64,000 nucleotides of DNA from Aurantimonas coralicida_A (GTDB taxonomy: Bacteria; Pseudomonadota; Alphaproteobacteria; Rhizobiales; Rhizobiaceae). Made by a program: the position numbers and the translations under genes. Positions 7,898-16,260 of the stretch are shown here, piece by piece (the stretch's first letter is position 1; every line of letters starts with the position of its first letter). Below the pieces are notes generated by a model that saw nothing but the letters and a program-made list of their open reading frames with translations, was not told the DNA's origin and made no database searches. The DNA is taken from contig NZ_JAYXIH010000009.1 in assembly GCF_036016755.1 (NCBI RefSeq), forward strand, positions 49,438-113,437, written 5' to 3'.

Positions 7898-8785
7898 ATG
7901 GCCGAATCGACGCCCCCCTATCTGACGACCCGCGAACTCGCCGATCTGCTGCGCATCAAGGAACGCAAGGTCTACGACCTCGCCGCGAATGGCGAGGTCC
8001 CGTGCGTCCGCGTCGTCGGAAAGTTGTTGTTCCCGGAAGATGAGGTGGCGGCCTGGATAGCGGCGTCCCGCTCCGGCCCTGTCGTGGCCAGCCGCCAATT
8101 GCCGTTGATCCTGGCCGGCAGCCATGATCCCCTTCTGGAATGGGCGCTGCGCCAGTCCGGCAGCGGATTGGCTGCCTTTTTCGATGGAAGTCTGGACGGG
8201 ATCACGCGACTTGGACGGGGAGATGCGGCAGCCTGCGCGACCCATATCAGGGAAAGCGACGGCTGGAACGTCGACACGGTTCGCCGAATCCTCGGCGAAG
8301 CGCCTGTGGTGCTGATCGAATTCGCGCGGCGCCAATGCGGCCTGATCGTCGAGTCAGGCAATCCCAAGCAGATCGCCGCAATCGCCGATCTCAAGCCGCT
8401 TCGGTTCGCCCGCCGCCAGCCGGGCGCCGGCGGCCAGCGCCTGTTCGAGATGTTGGCGCAGGAAGCCGGCGTCGACATCTCCGCTCTCGCCGGTCCGCAA
8501 GCGCCGGCGAAAACCGAGGACGACGTGGCCCGCCTCGTGCTCGACGGCAAGGCGGACGCGGCTTTCGGCCTCGCCGCGATGGCCGAGCAATATCGACTGG
8601 GATTCATCCCTCTGGCGGAGGACCGCACCGACTTGCTGGTCTGGCGTCGCGCCTATTTCGACCCGCCGTTTCAGCGACTGCTGCGGTTTCTGGCCTCCGA
8701 CGAATTTGCCGAACGCGCTTCCGAGATGTCCGGCTACGACATCGGCGGAACCGGGACCGTCCACTACAACGCGCCCACCCCATAG
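7898..8785 (+). CDS. HTH transcriptional regulator fused to a PBP-like oxyanion-sensing domain
   Basis: A 295-aa cytoplasmic regulator. Residues about 8-60 are an excisionase/MerR-like helix-turn-helix (YLTTRELADLLRIKERKVYDLA, then VGKLLFPEDEVAAWI). Residues about 75-290 are a periplasmic-binding-protein fold without a signal peptide, related to the PF12727/COG1910 molybdate-binding type. Its segment RRQPGAGGQRLFEML and the later LGFIPLAEDRTDLLV line up with parts of the MoeA-PBP protein at 30584. The gene faces tupABC across a convergent gap, so it probably senses tungstate or molybdate and controls uptake or cofactor genes; that role is inferred. An in-frame GTG at 7895 is an alternative start. 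Confidence 0.85.
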   Translation: MAESTPPYLTTRELADLLRIKERKVYDLAANGEVPCVRVVGKLLFPEDEVAAWIAASRSGPVVASRQLPLILAGSHDPLLEWALRQSGSGLAAFFDGSLDGITRLGRGDAAACATHIRESDGWNVDTVRRILGEAPVVLIEFARRQCGLIVESGNPKQIAAIADLKPLRFARRQPGAGGQRLFEMLAQEAGVDISALAGPQAPAKTEDDVARLVLDGKADAAFGLAAMAEQYRLGFIPLAEDRTDLLVWRRAYFDPPFQRLLRFLASDEFAERASEMSGYDIGGTGTVHYNAPTP

Positions 8786-8799
8786 GACCCCGTTGTTTC

Positions 8800-8834
8800 G
8801 TTCCGCCGGGGGCAAGATTTTCGCCCGACGGAAC
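8800..8834. terminator. Hairpin between convergent regulator and tupA genes
   Basis: Arms GTTCCG-C-CGGG (8800-8810) and CCCG-A-CGGAAC (8824-8834) form a 10-bp stem with one C/A mismatch and a loop containing GATTTT. It lies 15 nt after the regulator stop. There is no clear T-run after the stem, so termination strength is uncertain. Confidence 0.45.
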
Positions 8835-8905
8835 GGCTTCGGCGATGATGGGCGGGCCGCCAAATCAACCCGAAGGTTTGCGTCCCGGCGTCGCCGTGTC
8901 TGCCG

Positions 8906-9733
8906 TCACTTGGCGTTCGGAAAGAACAGCTGCTGGCCGTCGACCTTGTAGTTGGCGATCGCGGCTTGCCCCTTTTCGCCCGTCAGCCAGTCGATGAACG
9001 CTTGTCCCTCGGCGACCTTGACGCCCGGATGCTTCTTCGGATTCACCAGAATGACGCCGTATTGGTTGAACAGCTTCGGGTCGCCCTCGACGGCCACGGC
9101 GAAGTCGCCCTTGTTGCCGAACGAGATCCAGGTGGCGCGATCCGTCAAAATGTAGGCGCTCATGCCGACGCCGGTGTTCAGCGTCGCGCCCATGCCCGAC
9201 CCGGTCTCTCGGTACCAGTCGCCAGAGGCGGCGCCGACATCGATGCCCGCTTGCTTCCACAACCGCTGTTCGGCCTTGTGGGTCCCTGAATCGTCGCCGC
9301 GAGAGGCAAACGGCGCCTTGGCTTCGGCGATCTTCCGCATGGCGGCGACGGCGTCGTTCATACCGCTGACGCCGGCCGGATCGCTCGGCGGTCCGACGAT
9401 GACGAAATCGTTGTACATCACGTCGAAGCGCTCGACGCCGCCGCCCTCGGCGACGAATTTTTCCTCCGCCGGTTTGGCGTGGACCAGGAGGACATCACCG
9501 TCGCCGTTTTCGGCGTTCTTGATCGCCTGCCCCGTACCGACGGCAACGACACGCACCTCAATGCCGGACTCTCTCGAGAATTCAGGAAGAATGGCGTCCA
9601 GCAAGCCGGAATTCTGTGTCGAGGTCGTCGACTGGACGACGATGAACTTGTCCTGCGCTAGCGCCGAACCCGGCCCGGTGGCGATCAGTGCGGCCAACGC
9701 GATGGCGAGGGAAATATAGATGCGTTTCAACAT
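8906..9733 (-). CDS. tupA: Tungstate ABC transporter substrate-binding protein TupA
   Basis: A 275-aa periplasmic receptor for tungstate (or molybdate). Residues 1-26 are a Sec signal peptide ending SALAQ. The mature protein starts with FIVVQSTTSTQNSGLLD, which contains the TTST oxyanion-binding motif of the TupA/WtpA-like family. SRGDDSGTHKAEQRLW provides the second conserved ligand loop, and ETGSGMGATLNT the third. Length and motif order fit TupA rather than ModA. It is followed upstream on the same strand by tupC and tupB (reading order tupB-tupC-tupA). The motifs favour tungstate, but metal preference should be measured. Confidence 0.93.
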   Translation of the reverse strand: MLKRIYISLAIALAALIATGPGSALAQDKFIVVQSTTSTQNSGLLDAILPEFSRESGIEVRVVAVGTGQAIKNAENGDGDVLLVHAKPAEEKFVAEGGGVERFDVMYNDFVIVGPPSDPAGVSGMNDAVAAMRKIAEAKAPFASRGDDSGTHKAEQRLWKQAGIDVGAASGDWYRETGSGMGATLNTGVGMSAYILTDRATWISFGNKGDFAVAVEGDPKLFNQYGVILVNPKKHPGVKVAEGQAFIDWLTGEKGQAAIANYKVDGQQLFFPNAK

Positions 9734-9766
9734 GTGGTCTGTGTCCTTGCTGGTTGTTGTCTTGGT

Positions 9767-10558
9767 TCAAAACAGAAGTGCGCCGGCGAGAAACGCCCGC
9801 GCCGGCTGGGTGCTCGGTTGCTTGAAAAACGCGGCCGCCGACGCCTGCTCAACGACCCGCCCTTGGTGCAGGAAGACGATTTCGGCGCCGAGCCGGCGGG
9901 CCTGGCCGATATCGTGCGTGACCATGACGACCTTCACACCCCGCTCCACCGCCTGGAGGATCAGGGCCTCGATCCTGTGGGTCGCCGTCGGATCGAGGCT
10001 CGACGTCGGCTCGTCGAGAAACAGGATGTCGGGCTCGGTCGAGATGGCGCGTAGCAGCGCCAGCCTCTGCTGCTCGCCGCCGGAGAGGGTTCGAGCCGGC
10101 TGCCGGGCCTTGCCCGCGAGATCTCCGATCTCGAGCAGCGAGCGAATGCGGTTCGCCCGCTCGCGGCGGCAAACACCGTGCGCCTGGAGCGCGAAACTGA
10201 TATTGGCGGCGACCGAGCGACGCAGGACGACGGGCCGCTGGAACACCATCGCCTGACGGCGGCGTATGCGTGGACACATCGGCTGACCGCCATACAGCAC
10301 CTGCCCTTCCGCCGGATCAATCAGCCCATGGAGCAATCTGAGCAGCAGGCTCTTTCCGGCACCGTTCGGTCCCATGACCATGGTCGGCCCGCGACCCGAC
10401 AGGGTCAGAGCATCGATATCGACGAGACGCTTTCCGGATGCGCTGAGCACCAGCCCCTCGGCATGGATCGGCAGGACCGACGCCGAGGCCTCGTCCAGGG
10501 AGCGCAACGGCGTGTCCAGCCCGCCATCGCGTGCGCGCGGGATCGCCGGATTAGGCAT
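9767..10558 (-). CDS. tupC: Tungstate ABC transporter ATP-binding protein TupC
   Basis: A 263-aa ATPase of the tungstate importer. Walker A is GPNGAGKSL, the signature LSGGEQQRLALLRAI, Walker B ILFLDEPTSSLD, and the switch His lies in VTHDIGQ. About 40 unconserved residues precede the ABC domain. I chose the ATG at 10558 because it overlaps the tupB stop by 8 nt; in-frame starts further up lie inside tupB. The gene sits between tupB and tupA, with a 33-nt gap to tupA. Confidence 0.92.
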   Translation of the reverse strand: MPNPAIPRARDGGLDTPLRSLDEASASVLPIHAEGLVLSASGKRLVDIDALTLSGRGPTMVMGPNGAGKSLLLRLLHGLIDPAEGQVLYGGQPMCPRIRRRQAMVFQRPVVLRRSVAANISFALQAHGVCRRERANRIRSLLEIGDLAGKARQPARTLSGGEQQRLALLRAISTEPDILFLDEPTSSLDPTATHRIEALILQAVERGVKVVMVTHDIGQARRLGAEIVFLHQGRVVEQASAAAFFKQPSTQPARAFLAGALLF

Positions 10559-11273
10559 TGAAGCGATTGGCATAGGCCGCTCCCTTCGTCGTGCTGTCGA
10601 GCAGAGCAACCGACGCGTTCACCGCGACAGCGAGGAGGATCAGAATGGCCCCGAGCGCTAGGGCCAGCGCCAAATTGCCCTTCGATGTCTCAAGGGCGAT
10701 CGTCGTCGTCATGACCCGGGTGACATGATTGATATTGCCACCGACGATGATGACGGCGCCGACTTCCGCGATCGCCCGCCCAAAGCCGGCGAGGAAGGCG
10801 GTCATCAGGCTGGCCCGTCCGTCCCAAAGCAGCGTCGGGATGGAGGCAGCGCGCGAAACTCCCAGCGAACACAGCTGTTCGGCATATTCCGCATGCAGGT
10901 CTTCAACGGCCTGACGCGTCAATGCCGCGATGATCGGCGTCACCAGCACGAACTGCGCGATGATCATCGCGGTCGGCGTATACAGCAGTTGCAGCACGCC
11001 CAGCGGGCCGGCGTTCGACAACATCAGATAGATCACCAGACCAACCACCACCGGCGGCAAGCCCATGAGCGAGTTGATCACGATCACGGCCGCGCGCTTG
11101 CCTGGGAATCGGCCGACCGCCAGCGCGGCGCCGAGCGGCATGCCGACCAGCGCGCCGACCGCGACCGCGCTCAGCGAGACCCGCAATGACAGAAGAACGA
11201 TTGCCCAAAGCTCTCGATCGCCCCCGACGATCAAGCCCGCCGCCTGGCTAAAGCTATCTGCAAAATCCTGCAT
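10551..11273 (-). CDS. tupB: Tungstate ABC transporter permease TupB
   Basis: A 240-aa inner-membrane permease with about five to six helices. It carries the ABC permease EAA-like loop around EQLCSLGVSRAASIPTLLWD and the TupB-typical GFGRAIAEVGAVIIVGGNI, which in this family follows the EAA loop. It begins MQDFADSFSQAAGLIVGGD with no strong ribosome site. It is first gene of the tupBCA operon, divergent from the fdh operon across 11274-11566, so uptake and enzyme synthesis could share regulation. Confidence 0.92.
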   Translation of the reverse strand: MQDFADSFSQAAGLIVGGDRELWAIVLLSLRVSLSAVAVGALVGMPLGAALAVGRFPGKRAAVIVINSLMGLPPVVVGLVIYLMLSNAGPLGVLQLLYTPTAMIIAQFVLVTPIIAALTRQAVEDLHAEYAEQLCSLGVSRAASIPTLLWDGRASLMTAFLAGFGRAIAEVGAVIIVGGNINHVTRVMTTTIALETSKGNLALALALGAILILLAVAVNASVALLDSTTKGAAYANRFNA

Positions 11274-11566
11274 TTTTTACGTTTCATCGCGTCGTTTCGG
11301 ATATTTCGCAGGACTTATGCCAACTTGAACGTCGTAAGTCCACCCGTACCAAGCGGCCCGCCGTCGGGGCCACCGGCGAGGCTGCGCGCTTCGCGGGGCC
11401 AGCCACTGCTAACGCGCTGTAAACCGGTTGTGTGGGAAGCCGCGGACTGGCGCGGGAAAAGCCGTACCCCGGGCTCCGGAAACGGCGCTTATGCGTCTTT
11501 AGTCTTATGCAAATCGCGTTGCCGAATCCGGGATTTGCTGGTTTAGTTGCGCTAGGGAGAATCCGG
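11274..11566. other. Divergent promoter region tupB / fdh operon
   Basis: 293 nt without a gene. The tupB-proximal 60 nt are AT-rich (runs of TTTT and ATATTTCG) and hold a loose dyad with GACTTA (11312-11317) and TAAGTC (11335-11340) arms. Close to the TorD-like gene a good ribosome site AGGGAGA (11554-11560) precedes a TTG. I find no convincing ModE, FNR or sigma-54 consensus. An 8-bp AACCGGTT core near 11418 is probably coincidental. Confidence 0.5.
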
Positions 11567-12172
11567 TTGCCACAGGAAAACGTCGCCATTTCGCACGGAC
11601 TGCCAGAACCGGAACAATTGCGCGTCAATCTCTACCGTTTGATGGCTCGCCTCTTGGCATTGCCGGCCGATCGCAAGTTGCTCGATATGCTGGGCGCCCT
11701 GTCGGGCGACGACACGGACTTGGGCGCCGCGATTGGCGATCTGTCCATGGCGGCGCAGGCGCTATCCGAGGATGCGGCGCGCGAAGAATATCACGATCTA
11801 TTTATCGGCGTCGGCCGGGGCGAGTTGGTGCCCTTCGCCTCCTACTATCTGACAGGCTTTTTGAACGAGAAGCCCCTGGCCCGCCTCCGCGACGATATGG
11901 CGCCGCTCGGCATTGCGCGCTCGACCGGGGCCAAGGAGCCCGAGGATCACATCGGCGCCTTGATGGACATGATGGCCGGCCTCATCGACGGATCGTTCGG
12001 TCAGCGCCAGCCGCTGGAAACGCAAAAAGCTTTCTTCAAGAAGCATATCGGCTCTTGGGCCGGACATTTTTTCGCCGATCTGGAAAAGGCGCCATCAGCG
12101 CGATTGTTCCGGCCGGTAGGCGCGATCGGCAGGCACTTCCTGGAGGTCGAGGAAGCCGGCTTCGACATGTAA
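11567..12172 (+). CDS. TorD/DmsD-family molecular chaperone of formate dehydrogenase
   Basis: A 201-aa all-helical cytoplasmic chaperone expected to bind FdhA and its Tat signal and keep it unfolded until the metal cofactor is inserted. Family features: LRVNLYRLMARLL at the N-terminus, the EEYHDLFIGVGRGELVPFASYYLTGFL block (E-Y-x-x-L-F-x-G...P-Y/S-x-S-x-Y) and the later PEDHIGALMDMM helix, all typical of the TorD fold. The start chosen is TTG at 11567, preceded at 6 nt by AGGGAGA; the ATG at 11507 would add 20 residues and has no comparable site. First gene of the fdh operon, as in Shewanella-type fdhT-fdhX-fdhA clusters. Confidence 0.88.
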   Translation: MPQENVAISHGLPEPEQLRVNLYRLMARLLALPADRKLLDMLGALSGDDTDLGAAIGDLSMAAQALSEDAAREEYHDLFIGVGRGELVPFASYYLTGFLNEKPLARLRDDMAPLGIARSTGAKEPEDHIGALMDMMAGLIDGSFGQRQPLETQKAFFKKHIGSWAGHFFADLEKAPSARLFRPVGAIGRHFLEVEEAGFDM

Positions 12173-12264
12173 TCGACGACGTTATGCCGACTGACCGGGT
12201 GGGTGAGGCTCGCAACGGTTTTTGGGAATATTGGAAACGGGTCTCGCGAAAAGAGGAGATACTC

Positions 12265-12462
12265 ATGAGTGCCAAGGACAAAGACGCCAGGACAGATCGC
12301 CGCTCTTTCCTGAAATTCGCCGGCTTGGGGACCGTCGCAACCGGCGCGGCCCTGGTGACAGGTGGGCAGGCCGAAGCCGAGATCGTGGATGCAAAATCCG
12401 CAGCGCCCGGCTACCGGGAAACCGACCATGTAAAGACGTTCTATCAGACCGCGCGTTTCTGA
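12265..12462 (+). CDS. Small Tat-signal protein of formate dehydrogenase locus (FdhX-like)
   Basis: A 65-aa protein beginning MSAKDKDARTDRRSFLKFAG, with a clear twin-arginine motif RRSFLK at residues 12-17, a hydrophobic stretch (TVATGAALVTG) and a short hydrophilic tail ending YQTARF. Start set by ATG at 12265 with AGAGGAG 6-13 nt upstream. Small Tat proteins of this kind sit immediately before fdhA in many proteobacterial loci and are needed for, or associated with, formate dehydrogenase assembly. Whether it is exported with FdhA is not known from the sequence. The gap to fdhA is 58 nt. Confidence 0.85.
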   Translation: MSAKDKDARTDRRSFLKFAGLGTVATGAALVTGGQAEAEIVDAKSAAPGYRETDHVKTFYQTARF

Positions 12463-12520
12463 CGCGAACCACTAACAGGCCAGTTTGCAGGCGACTGCGA
12501 CGGAGGAAACGGAGACAACC

Positions 12521-15511
12521 ATGCTCAGGAAGAAAGCTGTAGGGACTGCGAGAAGTCCGCGGGTGTCATCTGCGCTGTCAGAATTCGGAAACCGGGCGGT
12601 CGATCGCCGCACGTTCCTGAAACGATCCGGGCTGGCCATCGGCGGCGCGGCGGCGATTTCGTCGCTGTCCGGCGGGATGGTGCGCAGGGCGGAAGCGGCG
12701 ACAGACGCGGCCAACGGCAACATCGAGATCAAGAAGTCGGTCTGCACTCATTGCTCGGTCGGCTGCACGGTCATCGCGGAGGTTTCCAACGGCGTCTGGA
12801 TCGGCCAGGAACCGGGTTTCGACTCCCCGTTCAACCTCGGTGCGCATTGCGCCAAGGGCGCTTCGGTGCGCGAACACGCTCATGGCGAGCGCCGGCTGAA
12901 ATATCCGATGAAGCTCGTCGGCGGGAAATGGCAGCGCGTCAGCTGGGACGAGGCCATCAATGAAATCGGCGACAAGATGCTCGAGGTTCGCGAATCCAGC
13001 GGGCCCGATTCGGTTTATTGGCTGGGTTCGGCCAAGCATTCCAACGAGCAGGCCTATCTGATCCGCAAATTCGCCGCCTATTGGGGGTCGAACAACATCG
13101 ATCACCAGGCGCGTATCTGTCATTCCACCACTGTCGCGGGTGTTGCCAACACCTGGGGCTATGGCGCGATGACCAACTCCTACAACGACATCCACAATTC
13201 CAAGGCGATCTTCCTGATCGGCGGCAATCCGGCGGAAGCCCATCCGGTTTCGCTGTTGCATCTGTTGAAGGCCAAGGAAGAAAACAACGCTCCTCTGATC
13301 GTTCTCGATCCACGCTTCACGCGCACCGCGGCGCATGCCGACGAGTATGTCCGCTTCCGGCCGGGCACCGACGTGGCGTTGATCTGGGGCGTCCTCTACC
13401 ACATCTTCGAGAACGGCTGGGAGGACAAGCAGTTCATCCAGAGCCGCGTCTGGGGCATGGACCAGATTCGCGCCGAAGTGGCGAAATGGACGCCGGAGGA
13501 AGTCGAGAGGGTCACGGGCGTGCCAGGTTCGCAGCTGAACCGCGTCGCACGCACGATGGCGGAAAACCGTCCCGCCACGCTGATCTGGTGCATGGGCGGC
13601 ACCCAGCACACCAACGGCAACAACAACACCCGCGCCTACTGCATCCTGCAGTTGGCCCTTGGCAACATGGGCACGGCCGGCGGCGGCACCAATATCTTCC
13701 GCGGCCATGACAATGTGCAGGGCGCGACCGATCTGGGCGTGCTCGCCGATACGCTGCCCGGCTATTACGGGCTGAGCGATGGTTCGTGGGCCCACTGGGC
13801 GCGCGTCTGGGAAGAGGAGTTGGACTGGCTGAAGGGTCGGTTCGCGGTGATGCCGGGCGCAGGCGCCGACGGCAAGGATCGCATGATGATGAACGAGACC
13901 GGTATTCCCGTGTCCCGTTGGATCGACGGCGTTCTGGAAGCCAAGGAAAACCTGCAGCAGCCGGACAACACCAGGGTGATGGTGTTCTGGGGCCATGCCC
14001 CGAACTCGCAGACCCGCTTGCCGGAAATGCAGAAGGCGATGGGCATGCTCGACCTTCTGGTCGTGATCGATCCCTATCCGACCATGACGGCGGTTCTGCA
14101 GGATCGCACCGACGGCGTCTATCTGCTGCCGGCCGCCACGCAGTTCGAGACCGTCGGTTCGGTCACCGCGTCGAACCGCTCGCTGCAATGGCGCGAAAAG
14201 GTGGTCGAGCCGCTGTTCGAGTGCCTGCCCGACCACACGATCATGTACAAGTTCGCGGAAAAATTCGGCTTCGCCGATCGCATGTTCCGCAACATCGAGG
14301 TCAAGGACGGGGAACCCCTCGTCGAGGACATCACCCGCGAGTTCAACCGCGGCATGTGGACCATCGGCTACACCGGTCAGTCGCCGGAGCGGATGAAGTC
14401 GCACATGGAAAACCAGCAGACCTTCGACAAGACCACCCTGCGCGCCGTTGGCGGCCCGCATGACGGCGAGTTCTACGGCATGCCCTGGCCGTGCTGGGGT
14501 ACGCCGGAGATGAAGCATTCCGGCTCGGCCAATCTCTATGACACGTCGATCCCGGTTGCACAGGGCGGCATGGGTTTCCGTGCCCGCTTTGGCGTCGAGC
14601 GCAACGGTGACAATCTGCTGGCCGAAGGCTCGTGGCCGGTCGGCTCGGAGATCGAGGACGGCTATCCCGAGTTCACCATGGCGATGCTGAAAGAACTCGG
14701 CTGGGACAAGGACCTGACGCCGTACGAGCGCAAGTATATCGACTATGTCGCAGGCTTCGCAGACCAGCGTCCGACAGCGGGTCAGGAGGTCGGCGAAACG
14801 TCCGATCAAGGCGAACTTCCGTCCGACTACGAGAAGAAGATCGGCGGCGTGAACTGGAAGACCGACCTGTCCGGCGGCATCCAGCGCGTTGCGATCGCAC
14901 ACGGCTGCACGCCTTACGGAAACGCCAAGGCGCGGGCGGTCGTCTGGACCTTCCCCGATCCCGTCCCGATCCATCGCGAGCCGCTCTACACGCCGCGCCG
15001 CGATCTGGTCACCGACTATCCGACCTATGAGGACAAGACCTTCTGGCGCGTGCCGACGGCCTATGCGTCGATCCAGAAGAACGACTTCTCCAAGGACTTC
15101 CCGATGATCATGACGTCGGGGCGGCTGGTCGAGTATGAGGGCGGCGGCGACGAGTCGCGGTCGAACCCCTGGTTGGCCGAATTGCAGCAGGACATGTTCG
15201 TGGAGATCAATCCGTCGGACGCCAACGATTTGGGCCTTCGGGATCGCGACACGGTCTGGCTGCACAGTCCGGAAGGCGGCAAGATTCGCATTATGGCGAT
15301 GATCACCGAACGTGTCGGCAAAGGCGTCGTCTTCACGCCGTTCCACTTCGGCGGCTATTTCCAGGGTGTCGATCTTCGCTCGAAATATCCGGAAGGGGCG
15401 GATCCCTACGTTCTCGGCGAGGCCTGCAATACCGCGCAGACCTACGGCTACGACTCGGTGACCCAGATGCAGGAAACCAAGACGACCCTGTGTCGGATCG
15501 AACGGGCGTAA
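12521..15511 (+). CDS. fdhA: Formate dehydrogenase catalytic subunit alpha (bis-MGD, Cys type)
   Basis: A 996-aa periplasmic enzyme oxidising formate to CO2, or the reverse. Residues 29-34 are the Tat motif RRTFLK, so it is exported folded. A [4Fe-4S] cluster is bound by Cys75, Cys78, Cys82 (VCTHCSVGC) and Cys110 (HCAKGA). The metal ligand is Cys200 followed by catalytic His201 (RICHSTTVAG); the codon is TGT, so this is a cysteine, not a selenocysteine, enzyme. The C-terminal cofactor-binding domain ends with TPFHFGGYFQG and EACNTAQTYGYD. The ATG at 12521 is preceded by a GGAG element. Operon order is torD-like, fdhX-like, fdhA, fdhB, with fdhC after a hairpin. Neighbouring tup genes suggest tungsten, which is inference. 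Confidence 0.97.
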   Translation: MLRKKAVGTARSPRVSSALSEFGNRAVDRRTFLKRSGLAIGGAAAISSLSGGMVRRAEAATDAANGNIEIKKSVCTHCSVGCTVIAEVSNGVWIGQEPGFDSPFNLGAHCAKGASVREHAHGERRLKYPMKLVGGKWQRVSWDEAINEIGDKMLEVRESSGPDSVYWLGSAKHSNEQAYLIRKFAAYWGSNNIDHQARICHSTTVAGVANTWGYGAMTNSYNDIHNSKAIFLIGGNPAEAHPVSLLHLLKAKEENNAPLIVLDPRFTRTAAHADEYVRFRPGTDVALIWGVLYHIFENGWEDKQFIQSRVWGMDQIRAEVAKWTPEEVERVTGVPGSQLNRVARTMAENRPATLIWCMGGTQHTNGNNNTRAYCILQLALGNMGTAGGGTNIFRGHDNVQGATDLGVLADTLPGYYGLSDGSWAHWARVWEEELDWLKGRFAVMPGAGADGKDRMMMNETGIPVSRWIDGVLEAKENLQQPDNTRVMVFWGHAPNSQTRLPEMQKAMGMLDLLVVIDPYPTMTAVLQDRTDGVYLLPAATQFETVGSVTASNRSLQWREKVVEPLFECLPDHTIMYKFAEKFGFADRMFRNIEVKDGEPLVEDITREFNRGMWTIGYTGQSPERMKSHMENQQTFDKTTLRAVGGPHDGEFYGMPWPCWGTPEMKHSGSANLYDTSIPVAQGGMGFRARFGVERNGDNLLAEGSWPVGSEIEDGYPEFTMAMLKELGWDKDLTPYERKYIDYVAGFADQRPTAGQEVGETSDQGELPSDYEKKIGGVNWKTDLSGGIQRVAIAHGCTPYGNAKARAVVWTFPDPVPIHREPLYTPRRDLVTDYPTYEDKTFWRVPTAYASIQKNDFSKDFPMIMTSGRLVEYEGGGDESRSNPWLAELQQDMFVEINPSDANDLGLRDRDTVWLHSPEGGKIRIMAMITERVGKGVVFTPFHFGGYFQGVDLRSKYPEGADPYVLGEACNTAQTYGYDSVTQMQETKTTLCRIERA

Positions 15512-15527
15512 AGGGAGGAATAAGACA

Positions 15528-16124
15528 ATGGCTAGAATGAAATTCCTTTGCGACGCCGAGCGCTGCATCGAGTGCAATGCCTGCGTGACAGCATGCAAGA
15601 ACGAGAATGAAGTGCCGTGGGGGGTCAACCGCCGACGTGTCGTTACCATCAATGACGGCAAGCCCGGCGAGCGCTCGATCTCGGTCGCCTGCATGCATTG
15701 TTCGGACGCGCCGTGCGCGGCGGTGTGCCCGGTCGACTGCTTCTACACGACAGACGACGGCGTAGTGCTGCACTCCAAGGATCTGTGCATCGGCTGCGGA
15801 TACTGCTTCTACGCCTGCCCGTTCGGCGCGCCGCAATATCCACAGGCGTCGAATTTTGGTTCGCGTGGCAAGATGGACAAGTGCACCTTCTGCGCTGGCG
15901 GCCCCGAGGAAGACAATTCGGCGGTCGAGTTCCAGAAATATGGCCGCAACCGCCTCGCCGAGGGCAAGCTTCCGCTCTGCGCGGAAATGTGCTCGACCAA
16001 GGCGCTTTTGGCCGGCGACGGTGACACCGTTTCGGCGATCTACCGCGAGCGTGTCGTTGCCCGGGGCTTCGGCGCCGGGGCTTGGGGTTGGGGCACCGCC
16101 TACGGTCAGAAGACCGGCGGCTGA
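15528..16124 (+). CDS. fdhB: Formate dehydrogenase iron-sulfur subunit beta
   Basis: A 198-aa electron-transfer subunit with four [4Fe-4S] cysteine groups: CIECNACVTACKNEN near residue 13, CMHCSDAPCAAVCP near 55, CIGCGYCFYACPFG near 80, and the pair CTFC (about 119) with CAEMCSTKAL (about 150). This is the standard FdhB/HycB arrangement linking FdhA to the membrane cytochrome. There is no signal peptide or C-terminal membrane anchor, so it is presumably exported piggy-back with FdhA. It starts 17 nt after fdhA with a strong GGAGGAA site. A terminator-like hairpin follows it. Confidence 0.95.
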   Translation: MARMKFLCDAERCIECNACVTACKNENEVPWGVNRRRVVTINDGKPGERSISVACMHCSDAPCAAVCPVDCFYTTDDGVVLHSKDLCIGCGYCFYACPFGAPQYPQASNFGSRGKMDKCTFCAGGPEEDNSAVEFQKYGRNRLAEGKLPLCAEMCSTKALLAGDGDTVSAIYRERVVARGFGAGAWGWGTAYGQKTGG

Positions 16125-16143
16125 GCCAGCCATCGTCTGTGAC

Positions 16144-16173
16144 CGGCGGGCGGCTCCGGCTGCCCGCCGTTTT
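16144..16173 (+). terminator. Rho-independent-type hairpin between fdhB and fdhC
   Basis: Arms CGGCGGGCGGC (16144-16154) and GCTGCCCGCCG (16159-16169) pair over 11 bp with one G-U, loop TCCG, followed by TTTT (16170-16173). A complete intrinsic-terminator shape inside the fdhABC gene set, 20 nt after the fdhB stop; it may attenuate rather than stop transcription into fdhC. Confidence 0.75.
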
Positions 16174-16260
16174 GTCCGAACAGTAAGGCGCGGTGTTTGC
16201 CGTCTTGCCCGGCAGTCTATGCTGGGTTCGGTGTTTTCGATCCGCTCAGGAGAACAGCAA

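Noticed and set aside
11312..11340. Dyad GACTTA...TAAGTC in the tupB-fdh interval as an operator
   Set aside because: Arms are only 6 bp with a 17-nt spacer and inner bases mismatched; no second copy at other cofactor genes.
13105..13130. Possible selenocysteine formate dehydrogenase
   Set aside because: The metal-ligand codon is TGT (Cys200) followed by CAT, not TGA, and there is no SECIS-like hairpin after it.
12578..15694. A 1038-codon open frame on the minus strand across fdhA
   Set aside because: It lies fully antisense to the intact, motif-complete fdhA. Long antisense frames are expected in G+C-rich genes; its translation is Arg/Gly/His-rich with no domain.
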